DNA from: Pythium myriotylum
Lineage: Eukaryota > Oomycota > Peronosporomycetes > Pythiales > Pythiaceae
Direction of reading: 5' to 3'
Assembly (NCBI GenBank): GCA_023091665.1
Contig: JALJCQ010000025.1
Span: 1 to 64,000, forward strand
Length of the DNA: 64,000 nt
The notes under the pieces were generated by a model that was not told where the DNA came from, made no database searches, and saw nothing but the letters and a program-made list of their open reading frames with translations. This document shows positions 1 through 11,238 of this stretch, piece after piece. Within the stretch, counting starts at the first letter, position 1. Each line of letters begins with the position of its first letter. The translations under genes and the position numbers were made by a program.

Positions 1-1633
1 TAAGTTGGCGATTTGGACCGTGCTGTCTGCGATCGGCTGCGTTGTAAATGCACATCACACAGACAGATTTTCATGCTGCCGAACCCAGGTGATGACAATG
101 ATGATGATGATGTAAATGAAGTCTATGGAGTGGAACCATTGCCAGATAATACTGGTGTATAGTTTCCGAGTTTCCCCGGACGCGGTGAGGAGGCAAACGA
201 GTCGAAGCGGGCGTGCTGATCTTGCAGAGACATCTGCCATGAACTCGTTGATCAAGACCGACCGCCGAGTGGAATGCCAGCGTAAACTAATCTGGACTGA
301 CAAATCTTGACAACACTCAAGAACTGTCTTCACACGTATGTAGTGGGAATCAAGACCGTGGACAGAACCGCCTAACCAGCTGGCCTCCTCATCCACACAA
401 AGGGCGGTCCACGACAAAGATTTCGCTCTGCTCCAGATGGCCCAGAAGGCCCGGATGGCAGCGCCAGTGCGTCTGTCGGTTCTATACAGGCGGCAGACTC
501 CTCGATAGTCGGCCAGCCACCTGTCGCAACACATGCTGTCTCACACCAGTCTCACGTACGCGTTGAGCGTCGAGAAGACTGTCTACACTCGCTGCCACTC
601 ATGGCGAGGCATATGGGGATGGATGCCGTCGCTGGAATGCACGCTCGTGTATCCACGCCTAAACGCCTCCACGCCTCCACGCCTCCACGCATGAAGACCG
701 ATTGGACCAACCATCGCTCGCCCTGTTGGCCCATGACGCCACACAAAGAGAGTGTCACAACAGCATAATGTAGATCAATTAATGACAGTTCGATTCTGTC
801 GAAATGGCGGCTGTTCAATCTTTCGCCACCACCGCAAAACGCCTGACTAAACTGGGACATGATGGGGGGAGCGAAATCCATCCGAACCTGTCTCCCGACC
901 AATTAGACGGCAAGACTGCGATCTCGGCGATTTGAACAAATCAGCTCGTCCACCGCGCTCTTCTCGCCGTCGTCTCACCTCTACGTAGGTATCTGCAGAA
1001 GTGCATCTGCATGTGCATGTGTGTTTCTGGACCGACCAACGTGTCCACTGCCGCGGTCATGGTCACTGCCAGTCGTGGGACACTCACGCACTCGAGATGG
1101 CTACATGCCGGTCTGTCCACCCTCGAGGTGCAGTGTACTGATGCAGTGCAAATCGAACCGAGACGCGTTGGGTGGAGCCATGGGGGAACGACCCACTCAT
1201 TCAGTAAATTTCTAGTAATGCAGTAAAGCAAACTACTACGAGCGTCAATGGAGACGATCGTCCACGATCAGCCGACTGTTCCGAGTCTCACGCTCTCACG
1301 CCGATGTAAAGATCCGGATGAGCTCCGTCGATCTTGTGTGACCAACGGAATGAAAACAGCTGGAGACATGGAGACACCTACAACTCGACCACACCACGAC
1401 CACGACGATATTCCGCGCTGCTTGAGGCAACCAGACTCCCGACTTCAGTGGCGTGTCTCCACTACTGTTCTGGGTCACACGTCGTGGGCCACCCCAGCCC
1501 ACTCCAACGCCACAGACAGGACTCACCATCAACAGCCGACAGAACTAGCTGCTCTTCACAGCGGACCTCCCAGAGAGCAGGGTCGTCCCAGGCCAAACCA
1601 AGTCGAGCTCGATTCGTGACCGGGTAGGGATCT
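1..1633. other. Outer flank of the left arm, no gene seen
   Basis: No convincing coding region is visible; the open frames are short and lack recognisable domains. The stretch contains a short tandem array of a 9-bp unit related to CGCCTCCAC near 658-690. At 98-132 it contains the reverse complement of the (ATC)n-ended tail found elsewhere in the window. The same sequence recurs inverted at 8815-10446. Confidence 0.6.
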
Positions 1634-1648
1634 CTCACTTTGCAAGTT
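1634..1648 (+). promoter_or_regulatory. Inr/FPR-like core promoter of A1
   Basis: The sequence CTCACTTTGCAAGTT fits the oomycete initiator plus flanking promoter region pattern at about 13 of 15 positions. The same element lies upstream of A3 at 11224-11238 and, inverted, upstream of A2 at 8800-8814. In A1 it is about 140 bp from the ATG because a dinucleotide repeat lies in between; in A3 it is about 60 bp away. Confidence 0.5.
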
Positions 1649-1701
1649 CCTCCCGACCTCGCAAGCCTCCACCAACACCAACACACCAGCTAATCAACTC
1701 T

Positions 1702-1706
1702 CACAC

Positions 1707-1751
<45 letters not shown>
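1702..1751. repeat. (AC)n microsatellite in the A1 leader
   Basis: An almost pure AC run with one CG interruption. It sits in an insertion between the core promoter and the ATG of A1 that A3 lacks. The mirror copy, a TG run, is at 8697-8746 upstream of A2. Confidence 0.9.
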
Positions 1752-1786
1752 AACACCTCATCTCGTCACACCAACACCTCCGAGCC

Positions 1787-2924
1787 ATGGTCCAACTCTC
1801 CACCATCCTCGCCGCCATCACGGCCACCGCCGCCTACCTCGCCGTAGCCGACGCACACCCCGCACAACAACACCACCACGAACGATCGCTCCTCGAGACC
1901 GCCAACAGCCACCTCTTCCGAGCCAACGCACACCGATCGCTCGCCGCCTGCGCCAACAACAAGAGCCTGCGAGAGCTCCAGCAGCGCGCCGCCGACCGAC
2001 GCCTCGAGACCATCAAGAGCCTCCAGGCCGAACGCCGCCGACTCGCCGCCGCAGACGTGCTCGCCAAGGACCACAAGTCGAGCCTCACGGGAGTCACGCC
2101 CACCAACTTCGACGCCGTCGCGCTCTTCGGCGCCACGCCCAAGTGCGTGCTCGAGCCCGAGGTGACCCAGGGTCCGTACTACGTCGACGGCGAGCTCACC
2201 CCGCAACGACATCCGCGAGACCCAGCCGGGCGTCGACCTCTACACGCAGCTGCAGTTCATCGACATCAACACGTGCTCGCCCGTGCCAGACTACTACGTC
2301 GACTTCTGGCACTGCAACTCGACCGGCGTGTACGCGGGCGTGGTGGCCAACGGCAACGGCGACAGCACCGACCTCACCAACATCAACAAGACCTTCGCGC
2401 GTGGGCTCTACCCGACCGACAAGGACGGGCTCGTGCAGTTCGTGACCAAGTTCCCCGGACACTACACGGGTCGCGCCACCCACATCCACATCCTCGGCAG
2501 CCACGGCGGCTCCGTGCTCGCCAACAACACGTACAGCGGCGGTGGCGCCGCGAGCGTCGGCCAGATCTTCTTCGACCAGAGTCTCATCACCGAGGTCGAG
2601 AAGACGGCCGTGTACGCGACCAACACGCAGACACTCACGACGAACGCCGAGGACTCGATCTTTGGCGAGGAAGTGGCCACGGGCTTCGATCCGGTCGTCG
2701 AGTATGTGTACTTGGGTGATAGCGTGGAGGACGGTCTCTTCTCGTGGATCTCGGTGGGTGTCGACATGACCATCTCCAAGACCATCAGCTCTGCGGCGAC
2801 GTGGACGGCGAGTGGAGGTGTGGCGAATGCGGGCGGTGCCGGTGGTCCGGGTGGCTCGGGTGGTCCGGGTGGTCCTCCGCCTGGCCCGCGTCCGACGACG
2901 GCCGCTCCTGCTACCCGGGCGTAA
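1787..2924 (+). pseudogene. A1: secreted intradiol dioxygenase-like gene, frameshifted
   Basis: The sequence is nearly identical to intact A3 (11299-12435). At 2199-2200 it has CC where A3 has a single T. This shifts the frame just after the GPYYVDGEL motif. Before the lesion the frame encodes a signal peptide, a His-rich mature N-terminus and a basic helical region. After it, the second frame (2283-2924) encodes the rest of the catalytic domain, including the GVY tyrosine and the HYTGRATHIHI iron-ligand block. Unless the base is an assembly error, translation yields a 310-residue product with an Arg/His-rich tail and no catalytic centre. The inverted copy A2 has the same lesion. Confidence 0.85.
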
Positions 2925-3450
2925 GTCGTCGTTGCTGCGGATGACCCTGGGGTGGTTTCCTTTCGGGAATAGGGACGTGCTTTAGGGCTCTCAAGGACCT
3001 GGTGGTGTCTTGTTCCGGCTTGCCGACCAAACCACGGAACTGCACTGTCTTCAAGTTCCGTACACTGTATGAGCACACACACAAATTACAATGACAATTT
3101 TTTGCACTCGTAAGATTTTCACCCAACAACGCTGCTTGTCGAGGGAAGGCTCAAGTGCGAATAGCAGGAGCTCAATATTCCCTATCTTGCAGTACACGAA
3201 TCAAGATCAAGTGTACTCACTCATCACTATTGTTGGAGTGTTGCGTTACGAAGAGAATGAAATTGCAAATCCAAAGCATTCGCATTCACAGGACCACTGA
3301 AAGAATTCACCAGGACGAAGTTGAGGATGTCTGCGCCGCTCTAGGCGCTCGGTCTACATCTGATTACATTGTGTTGACTACAGTGATGATCGATTCCCGC
3401 GCCCAGTTCAGGAGAAGAGGATCGGTTAGACATGTATTACGTTCCTAGGT
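2925..3450. other. Convergent 3' intergenic segment between A1 and B1
   Basis: A1 and B1 converge here, and the 526 bp hold their 3' ends. No gene is seen. Exact or near-exact copies lie at 6998-7523 (inverted) and 12436-12961 (direct). Confidence 0.6.
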
Positions 3451-4758
3451 CTACAACGCGGTAATCCCAACAGCGAATACAACCACAGCAACTGCCGTTG
3501 CCATTCCCGACAATCCCGGCGCGCCACTTGACGCCGCGGGAGTCGTCGAGGCGGGAGCAGTTGAGACGGTAGAAGTCGATCCATTCGAACTTCCGCTGCT
3601 CGATACTGGAGCGGGCGTTCCCGAAGAACCTGGTGTTGAGCCCATGTTACCTGGTGCTTGATTGTTGCCAGGCCCGCCGCCCATCCCCGTCCCCGTTCCG
3701 GTACTTGCAACGCCGCCGTTGGCCGTGAGCGTTGCGGCCGCACTCACACTCTTCACCAGCGACGTGTCCACACCGACCGAGATCCACGCGAAGATGCCGT
3801 CCTCCACACTGTCGCCCAAGTACACGTACTGCATGACGGGATCGAAGCCCGTGGCCGCCGCCTCGGAAAGGATGCTGTCGGCCGCGTTGGTCGTGACCGT
3901 CTGCGTGTTGGTGGCGTAGACGCCCGTCTTCTCGACCTCGGTGAGGAGACTCTGGTCGAAGAAGATCTGTCCGACGCTCGAGACTGAGCCGCCCGAGTAG
4001 GTTTTGTTGGCGAGGACTGTGCCGTCGTGGTTCCCGAGGATGTGGATGTGGGTGGTGCGACCGGTGTAGTGTCCTGGGAACTTGGTGATGAACTGGACGA
4101 CGCCGTCGCTGTCAGTCGGGTAGAGACCTCTGGCGAAGGTGGCATCGAGGTTGGTCTGGTCGTTGCTGTTGCCATTGGTGCTAGCGACGACGCCCGAGTA
4201 GACGCCAGTGGAGTTGCAGTGCCAGAAGTCGACGTAGTAGTTGGGCACGACCGTGCAGGAGGTGGTGTCGACGAACTGGAGCTCGGCGTAGAGGTCGATG
4301 CCTTGTTGTTGTTCGCGGACGTCGTTGCGGATGAGCTCGCCTTTGACGTAGTAGGGTCCGACGGTGACCTCTGGTTCGAGGACGCATTTGTTGGTGGATC
4401 CGAAGATGGTGGAGGCGGAGACGGTGGTGGGGTCGATGTTGGAGAGGTTGGCTTTGTGGGTGGTGGCGAGTACGTCGGCGGCGGCTAGCGCTCGGAGTCG
4501 TCGAGCGCGCTGTTTCTCAGCTCGCAGCGCCTGGATCTTGGCTTGTCGTCGCTCGGCGGCTTGTTGGTTGAGTTTGCGCGCGGCGTCTTGGTTGGCACAG
4601 GCCGCGAGCGATCGGTGGAGGTTGGTGTGGTAGAGGTGTCTTTGGACGATGTCGGCGAGGGATCGTGTGTGTTCGTGGTTGTGTCCTGGGTGTGCGTCGG
4701 TGTGGACGATGGAGAGCACGAGTGCGAGCGAGGAGAGGATTGCGCTGGTGTGGACCAT
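3451..4758 (-). CDS. B1: secreted, probably GPI-anchored intradiol dioxygenase-like protein
   Basis: This 435-residue intronless gene belongs to the extracellular intradiol ring-cleavage dioxygenase family, which opens catechol rings with non-haem Fe(III). It has a signal peptide (about 1-22, ending TDA), a His-rich start to the mature protein (HPGHNHEH), and a basic helical linker to about 120. The catalytic domain (about 125-345) contains CVLEPEVTVGPYYV, DFWHCNSTGVYSG and FPGHYTGRTTHIHI. The expected ligands Tyr187, Tyr231, His237 and His239 are present. A Ser/Thr/Pro/Gly-rich stalk and a hydrophobic C-terminus (VAVVVFAVGITAL) suggest a GPI anchor. The protein begins MVHT, like B3; B2 and B4 begin MVRI. 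The ATG at 4758 is preferred over an upstream in-frame extension because it starts the signal peptide and lies about 50 bp from the core promoter. The substrate is unknown. Confidence 0.88.
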   Translation of the reverse strand: MVHTSAILSSLALVLSIVHTDAHPGHNHEHTRSLADIVQRHLYHTNLHRSLAACANQDAARKLNQQAAERRQAKIQALRAEKQRARRLRALAAADVLATTHKANLSNIDPTTVSASTIFGSTNKCVLEPEVTVGPYYVKGELIRNDVREQQQGIDLYAELQFVDTTSCTVVPNYYVDFWHCNSTGVYSGVVASTNGNSNDQTNLDATFARGLYPTDSDGVVQFITKFPGHYTGRTTHIHILGNHDGTVLANKTYSGGSVSSVGQIFFDQSLLTEVEKTGVYATNTQTVTTNAADSILSEAAATGFDPVMQYVYLGDSVEDGIFAWISVGVDTSLVKSVSAAATLTANGGVASTGTGTGMGGGPGNNQAPGNMGSTPGSSGTPAPVSSSGSSNGSTSTVSTAPASTTPAASSGAPGLSGMATAVAVVVFAVGITAL

Positions 4759-4805
4759 TGTAGCAGCGCAGTTGGTCGGATGGGTCCTTAGTTGATGTTC
4801 TTGAG

Positions 4806-4820
4806 AAATTGAAGAGTGAG
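4806..4820 (-). promoter_or_regulatory. Inr/FPR-like core promoter of B1
   Basis: On the minus strand this reads CTCACTCTTCAATTT, matching the oomycete Inr+FPR pattern at about 14 of 15 positions. It lies about 50 bp upstream of the B1 ATG. Confidence 0.6.
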
Positions 4821-5619
4821 AACAAACCACCCGTTTAGTCATGTAGACCCTTCACGCCCGAAGGGTCCGCTGAGGAGATGCTTCAGTCGCTGGACAGAGC
4901 AAGTCGTCGTGTGACTCAGTTGAGCTCGATGTCTCAACTCCCCAGGGCTGACCATGCGACGATGCTCGTACATAAAAGGGTCAGCTGTGATTAGGCCATA
5001 CTGGTGGTCTCCATGGTGCTCGATTAATCTGTTCGAACTTGAGTTGGGAGGTTGTTGAGACTTTCGACTGCGTTTACCGCACGTGTTTCTGCCCAGGACG
5101 AAGGGAACAAGCTCATTCAACAAGCCATCACGAGTGTTTCTCGTGCTTGCTGGTTGAGCAGAGCACGACACTTCCAGTGGAGGGAGGGTTGCACAGCGTC
5201 CACGACGCAGCTGCATGTACCACCAGTAACCGAAAGATCGTGTCCATCAGTGAGCATTCGGAATCACTCGGTCCAAGTCCGCAGCTTGACGATCAGCCTC
5301 GAAAAATTCTGACCTGCGATCTCTCGGATCGGCAATGAATATAGGTACAAAAAATGGAGATGGTTGTGCGTGGGACTCGACAGGGGGAACGACGAGGCAG
5401 CTGTTTCCGAACTTGTCAAACCGCGATTCCGGCGGGAGTACAACATGCGACATTATCGCACTGCTTGGACTAATTAGCAGGATTTGCGAAACGACGTGGA
5501 CCAAATACACTGCCTGCGACAACACCACGTCGTCCTCCCTTCTTGCTTTCCGAGCGATCTTCAAACAGCAGGCACCAAACAACAGAGCCAACAAATGCTC
5601 AAGTCCTCTCCACGACAGT

Positions 5620-5634
5620 CTCATTCCAACATTT
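5620..5634 (+). promoter_or_regulatory. Inr/FPR-like core promoter of B2
   Basis: CTCATTCCAACATTT matches the oomycete Inr+FPR pattern with one extra base between the two parts. It lies about 56 bp upstream of the B2 ATG. Confidence 0.6.
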
Positions 5635-5689
5635 GCGATCTCTTCCACACAGACAACTCCAAACCAAAACGAAGTTCGAACTGTCAACC

Positions 5690-6997
5690 ATGGTCCGCAT
5701 CAGCGCAATCCTCTCCTCGCTCGCACTCGTGCTCTCCATCGTCCACACCGACGCACACCCAGGACACAACCACGAACACACACGATCCCTCGCCGACATC
5801 GTCCAAAGACACCTCTACCACACCAACCTCCACCGATCGCTCGCGGCCTGTGCCAACCAAGACGCCGCGCGCAAACTCAACCAACAAGCCGCCGAGCGAC
5901 GACAAGCCAAGATCCAGGCGCTGCGAGCTGAGAAACAGCGCGCTCGACGACTCCGAGCGCTAGCCGCCGCCGACGTACTCGCCACCACCCACAAAGCCAA
6001 CCTCTCCAACATCGACCCCACCACCGTCTCCGCCTCCACCATCTTCGGATCCACCAACAAATGCGTCCTCGAACCAGAGGTCACCGTCGGACCCTACTAC
6101 GTCAAAGGCGAGCTCATCCGCAACGACGTCCGCGAACAACAACAAGGCATCGACCTCTACGCCGAGCTCCAGTTCGTCGACACCACCTCCTGCACGGTCG
6201 TGCCCAACTACTACGTCGACTTCTGGCACTGCAACTCCACTGGCGTCTACTCGGGCGTCGTCGCTAGCACCAATGGCAACAGCAACGACCAGACCAACCT
6301 CGATGCCACCTTCGCCAGAGGTCTCTACCCGACTGACAGCGACGGCGTCGTCCAGTTCATCACCAAGTTCCCAGGACACTACACCGGTCGCACCACCCAC
6401 ATCCACATCCTCGGGAACCACGACGGCACAGTCCTCGCCAACAAAACCTACTCGGGCGGCTCAGTCTCGAGCGTCGGACAGATCTTCTTCGACCAGAGTC
6501 TCCTCACCGAGGTCGAGAAGACGGGCGTCTACGCCACCAACACGCAGACGGTCACGACCAACGCGGCCGACAGCATCCTTTCCGAGGCGGCGGCCACGGG
6601 CTTCGATCCCGTCATGCAGTACGTGTACTTGGGCGACAGTGTGGAGGACGGCATCTTCGCGTGGATCTCGGTCGGTGTGGACACGTCGCTGGTGAAGAGT
6701 GTGAGTGCGGCCGCAACGCTCACGGCCAACGGCGGCGTTGCAAGTACCGGAACGGGGACGGGGATGGGCGGCGGGCCTGGCAACAATCAAGCACCAGGTA
6801 ACATGGGCTCAACACCAGGTTCTTCGGGAACGCCCGCTCCAGTATCGAGCAGCGGAAGTTCGAATGGATCGACTTCTACCGTCTCAACTGCTCCCGCCTC
6901 GACGACTCCCGCGGCGTCAAGTGGCGCGCCGGGATTGTCGGGAATGGCAACGGCAGTTGCTGTGGTTGTATTCGCTGTTGGGATTACCGCGTTGTAG
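5690..6997 (+). CDS. B2: secreted, probably GPI-anchored intradiol dioxygenase-like protein
   Basis: The gene is the mirror image of B1: 435 residues, identical except for two residues at positions 3-4 (MVRI instead of MVHT). The signal peptide, His-rich N-terminus, Fe(III) ligands (Tyr187, Tyr231, His237, His239) and hydrophobic tail are all intact, so it should be functional. The ATG at 5690 follows a good core promoter at 5620. An in-frame extension up to 5543 lacks signal-peptide character and starts upstream of that promoter. B2 is divergent from B1 and convergent with A2. Confidence 0.88.
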   Translation: MVRISAILSSLALVLSIVHTDAHPGHNHEHTRSLADIVQRHLYHTNLHRSLAACANQDAARKLNQQAAERRQAKIQALRAEKQRARRLRALAAADVLATTHKANLSNIDPTTVSASTIFGSTNKCVLEPEVTVGPYYVKGELIRNDVREQQQGIDLYAELQFVDTTSCTVVPNYYVDFWHCNSTGVYSGVVASTNGNSNDQTNLDATFARGLYPTDSDGVVQFITKFPGHYTGRTTHIHILGNHDGTVLANKTYSGGSVSSVGQIFFDQSLLTEVEKTGVYATNTQTVTTNAADSILSEAAATGFDPVMQYVYLGDSVEDGIFAWISVGVDTSLVKSVSAAATLTANGGVASTGTGTGMGGGPGNNQAPGNMGSTPGSSGTPAPVSSSGSSNGSTSTVSTAPASTTPAASSGAPGLSGMATAVAVVVFAVGITAL

Positions 6998-7523
6998 ACC
7001 TAGGAACGTAATACATGTCTAACCGATCCTCTTCTCCTGAACTGGGCGCGGGAATCGATCATCACTGTAGTCAACACAATGTAATCAGATGTAGACCGAG
7101 CGCCTAGAGCGGCGCAGACATCCTCAACTTCGTCCTGGTGAATTCTTTCAGTGGTCCTGTGAATGCGAATGCTTTGGATTTGCAATTTCATTCTCTTCGT
7201 AACGCAACACTCCAACAATAGTGATGAGTGAGTACACTTGATCTTGATTCGTGTACTGCAAGATAGGGAATATTGAGCTCCTGCTATTCGCACTTGAGCC
7301 TTCCCTCGACAAGCAGCGTTGTTGGGTGAAAATCTTACGAGTGCAAAAAATTGTCATTGTAATTTGTGTGTGTGCTCATACAGTGTACGGAACTTGAAGA
7401 CAGTGCAGTTCCGTGGTTTGGTCGGCAAGCCGGAACAAGACACCACCAGGTCCTTGAGAGCCCTAAAGCACGTCCCTATTCCCGAAAGGAAACCACCCCA
7501 GGGTCATCCGCAGCAACGACGAC

Positions 7524-8661
7524 TTACGCCCGGGTAGCAGGAGCGGCCGTCGTCGGACGCGGGCCAGGCGGAGGACCACCCGGACCACCCGAGCCACCCG
7601 GACCACCGGCACCGCCCGCATTCGCCACACCTCCACTCGCCGTCCACGTCGCCGCAGAGCTGATGGTCTTGGAGATGGTCATGTCGACACCCACCGAGAT
7701 CCACGAGAAGAGACCGTCCTCCACGCTATCACCCAAGTACACATACTCGACGACCGGATCGAAGCCCGTGGCCACTTCCTCGCCAAAGATCGAGTCCTCG
7801 GCGTTCGTCGTGAGTGTCTGCGTGTTGGTCGCGTACACGGCCGTCTTCTCGACCTCGGTGATGAGACTCTGGTCGAAGAAGATCTGGCCGACGCTCGCGG
7901 CGCCACCGCCGCTGTACGTGTTGTTGGCGAGCACGGAGCCGCCGTGGCTGCCGAGGATGTGGATGTGGGTGGCGCGACCCGTGTAGTGTCCGGGGAACTT
8001 GGTCACGAACTGCACGAGCCCGTCCTTGTCGGTCGGGTAGAGCCCACGCGCGAAGGTCTTGTTGATGTTGGTGAGGTCGGTGCTGTCGCCGTTGCCGTTG
8101 GCCACCACGCCCGCGTACACGCCGGTCGAGTTGCAGTGCCAGAAGTCGACGTAGTAGTCTGGCACGGGCGAGCACGTGTTGATGTCGATGAACTGCAGCT
8201 GCGTGTAGAGGTCGACGCCCGGCTGGGTCTCGCGGATGTCGTTGCGGGGTGAGCTCGCCGTCGACGTAGTACGGACCCTGGGTCACCTCGGGCTCGAGCA
8301 CGCACTTGGGCGTGGCGCCGAAGAGCGCGACGGCGTCGAAGTTGGTGGGCGTGACTCCCGTGAGGCTCGACTTGTGGTCCTTGGCGAGCACGTCTGCGGC
8401 GGCGAGTCGGCGGCGTTCGGCCTGGAGGCTCTTGATGGTCTCGAGGCGTCGGTCGGCGGCGCGCTGCTGGAGCTCTCGCAGGCTCTTGTTGTTGGCGCAG
8501 GCGGCGAGCGATCGGTGTGCGTTGGCTCGGAAGAGGTGGCTGTTGGCGGTCTCGAGGAGCGATCGTTCGTGGTGGTGTTGTTGTGCGGGGTGTGCGTCGG
8601 CTACGGCGAGGTAGGCGGCGGTGGCCGTGATGGCGGCGAGGATGGTGGAGAGTTGGACCAT
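7524..8661 (-). pseudogene. A2: secreted intradiol dioxygenase-like gene, frameshifted
   Basis: Mirror copy of A1 with the same two-base-for-one lesion (GG at 8248-8249). The first frame runs 8661 to 7729 and ends in a nonsense Arg/His-rich tail. The correct catalytic frame resumes at 8165 and runs to 7524. A (TG)n run lies between its promoter and its start. Sharing of the lesion means it predates the inversion-duplication, was copied between arms by gene conversion, or came from one assembled sequence used twice. Confidence 0.85.
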
Positions 8662-8696
8662 GGCTCGGAGGTGTTGGTGTGACGAGATGAGGTGTT

Positions 8697-8741
<45 letters not shown>

Positions 8742-10316
8742 GTGTGAGAGTTGATTAGCTGGTGTGTTGGTGTTGGTGGAGGCTTGCGAGGTCGGGAGGA
8801 ACTTGCAAAGTGAGAGATCCCTACCCGGTCACGAATCGAGCTCGACTTGGTTTGGCCTGGGACGACCCTGCTCTCTGGGAGGTCCGCTGTGAAGAGCAGC
8901 TAGTTCTGTCGGCTGTTGATGGTGAGTCCTGTCTGTGGCGTTGGAGTGGGCTGGGGTGGCCCACGACGTGTGACCCAGAACAGTAGTGGAGACACGCCAC
9001 TGAAGTCGGGAGTCTGGTTGCCTCAAGCAGCGCGGAATATCGTCGTGGTCGTGGTGTGGTCGAGTTGTAGGTGTCTCCATGTCTCCAGCTGTTTTCATTC
9101 CGTTGGTCACACAAGATCGACGGAGCTCATCCGGATCTTTACATCGGCGTGAGAGCGTGAGACTCGGAACAGTCGGCTGATCGTGGACGATCGTCTCCAT
9201 TGACGCTCGTAGTAGTTTGCTTTACTGCATTACTAGAAATTTACTGAATGAGTGGGTCGTTCCCCCATGGCTCCACCCAACGCGTCTCGGTTCGATTTGC
9301 ACTGCATCAGTACACTGCACCTCGAGGGTGGACAGACCGGCATGTAGCCATCTCGAGTGCGTGAGTGTCCCACGACTGGCAGTGACCATGACCGCGGCAG
9401 TGGACACGTTGGTCGGTCCAGAAACACACATGCACATGCAGATGCACTTCTGCAGATACCTACGTAGAGGTGAGACGACGGCGAGAAGAGCGCGGTGGAC
9501 GAGCTGATTTGTTCAAATCGCCGAGATCGCAGTCTTGCCGTCTAATTGGTCGGGAGACAGGTTCGGATGGATTTCGCTCCCCCCATCATGTCCCAGTTTA
9601 GTCAGGCGTTTTGCGGTGGTGGCGAAAGATTGAACAGCCGCCATTTCGACAGAATCGAACTGTCATTAATTGATCTACATTATGCTGTTGTGACACTCTC
9701 TTTGTGTGGCGTCATGGGCCAACAGGGCGAGCGATGGTTGGTCCAATCGGTCTTCATGCGTGGAGGCGTGGAGGCGTGGAGGCGTTTAGGCGTGGATACA
9801 CGAGCGTGCATTCCAGCGACGGCATCCATCCCCATATGCCTCGCCATGAGTGGCAGCGAGTGTAGACAGTCTTCTCGACGCTCAACGCGTACGTGAGACT
9901 GGTGTGAGACAGCATGTGTTGCGACAGGTGGCTGGCCGACTATCGAGGAGTCTGCCGCCTGTATAGAACCGACAGACGCACTGGCGCTGCCATCCGGGCC
10001 TTCTGGGCCATCTGGAGCAGAGCGAAATCTTTGTCGTGGACCGCCCTTTGTGTGGATGAGGAGGCCAGCTGGTTAGGCGGTTCTGTCCACGGTCTTGATT
10101 CCCACTACATACGTGTGAAGACAGTTCTTGAGTGTTGTCAAGATTTGTCAGTCCAGATTAGTTTACGCTGGCATTCCACTCGGCGGTCGGTCTTGATCAA
10201 CGAGTTCATGGCAGATGTCTCTGCAAGATCAGCACGCCCGCTTCGACTCGTTTGCCTCCTCACCGCGTCCGGGGAAACTCGGAAACTATACACCAGTATT
10301 ATCTGGCAATGGTTCC

Positions 10317-10350
10317 ACTCCATAGACTTCATTTACATCATCATCATCAT
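10317..10350 (+). repeat. Short interspersed tail ending in (ATC)n
   Basis: ACTCCATAGACTTCATTT followed by ACATCATCATCATCAT. Related tails occur at 46291-46324, 57078-57114 and 63695-63728. This one is also present inverted at 98-131. It resembles the 3' end of a SINE or LINE family. Confidence 0.4.
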
Positions 10351-10446
10351 TGTCATCACCTGGGTTCGGCAGCATGAAAATCTGTCTGTGTGATGTGCAT
10401 TTACAACGCAGCCGATCGCAGACAGCACGGTCCAAATCGCCAACTT

Positions 10447-11216
10447 GTCCCAGATTACTACTAGACCACTGGAATGACTCATTTTCCCTCCCATTTCTGT
10501 CTTTCCAGTGTACGAGTCGGCACGTTGTCGAGGCAGCGCGCGCTCATTGGCCACGAGATTGTCACTGCCAACAGCACAGTGCCACTCGCGCGATCGAGGA
10601 TTCAGCCAACCAGGAGTGTTGCTCTATTCGAACACTGTACAGCACGGCGAGGGGGTGAGTCGCTCGAGTTCATTTGTTCGCGACGATCCAGTCCGCTTCA
10701 CGATGGCCTTATGCTCGCCGATCCCGCGATCTAGATAGCTAGCTAGTAATCTCTATTCTATACGGAGTGTGGCCACTGACTCCGAGAAAGCGACTCGCAG
10801 TCTTTCACAGACCAAAGCCATGATCTCATTACGCGTCCCTAGTCGACAGTACCTTCACACAGAGCGGATCGTCTAACCGCGAGTGATCGCGATCAGTCCT
10901 CTCTCGCAATTCCAGACTGTCCCGTCCCACTCGATGCTGATGCTGCACATCTCCACTCATCCACAACAATGACAACGGCATTTCCTACTTCAGTCGCACG
11001 TCTCCAGGACACAGTCACACGCCATGGACACCTCTCCAACGGCACAGACGCGACTTGTGGTGAGAAAGCCCGCACCACACGTCTTCTTTGCAAAGACTCG
11101 ACTGCGAATGCAGACGCCACGAACTGCAACGTCACTGGAGAACGAAAGAACCTCAAGGTGAGAGGGGTGGTCGAATCTGTCTCGGCGACACTTCAAGCTC
11201 GATCGGGGTCTCGATT
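10447..11216. other. Unique segment between the palindrome and the third block
   Basis: This is the first single-copy DNA after the palindrome. No gene is seen. An open frame from 10969 runs in frame into A3, but it lies upstream of the A3 core promoter and lacks signal-peptide character, so it is probably chance coding potential. Confidence 0.5.
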
Positions 11217-11223
11217 GGGATCT

Positions 11224-11238
11224 CTCACTTTGCAAGTT
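11224..11238 (+). promoter_or_regulatory. Inr/FPR-like core promoter of A3
   Basis: CTCACTTTGCAAGTT, the same element as upstream of A1, lies about 60 bp before the A3 ATG. Confidence 0.55.

Larger units (their letters stand above)
2..4747. repeat. Left arm of a giant inverted repeat (palindrome)
   Basis: Every position x in this arm pairs with position 10448-x in the right arm, with no change of register over about 4.75 kb, so there are no net indels. Reading frames in all six frames are mirrored with the same amino acids. The arm carries A1 and nearly all of B1. Its outer end falls at base 2 of the window, so the true outer limit may be hidden by the window or contig edge. Its inner end lies in codons 3-4 of the B gene. 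Confidence 0.93.
4748..5700. other. Palindrome spacer: divergent B1/B2 promoter region
   Basis: This unique stretch lies between the palindrome arms and carries the divergent promoters of B1 (minus) and B2 (plus). One copy of the 332-bp unit, which is tandemly repeated at 14501-15828, is present at about 4991-5322. The unit contains a perfect hairpin, CACGAG-TGTTT-CTCGTG. No gene is seen. Confidence 0.75.
5701..10446. repeat. Right arm of the giant inverted repeat
   Basis: Reverse complement of 2-4747, in constant register (coordinate sum 10448). It carries B2 from codon 4 onward, the B2/A2 intergenic segment, A2 and the gene-poor outer flank. The first mismatch at the outer end is at 10447, paired with base 1. 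Confidence 0.93.

Noticed and set aside
2..10446. Missed sequencing-adapter hairpin as cause of the palindrome
   Set aside because: Such artefacts have no spacer; here a 953-bp spacer and the inverted B pair recur independently at 12962-17389. An assembly turn-around remains possible and is listed as a caveat.
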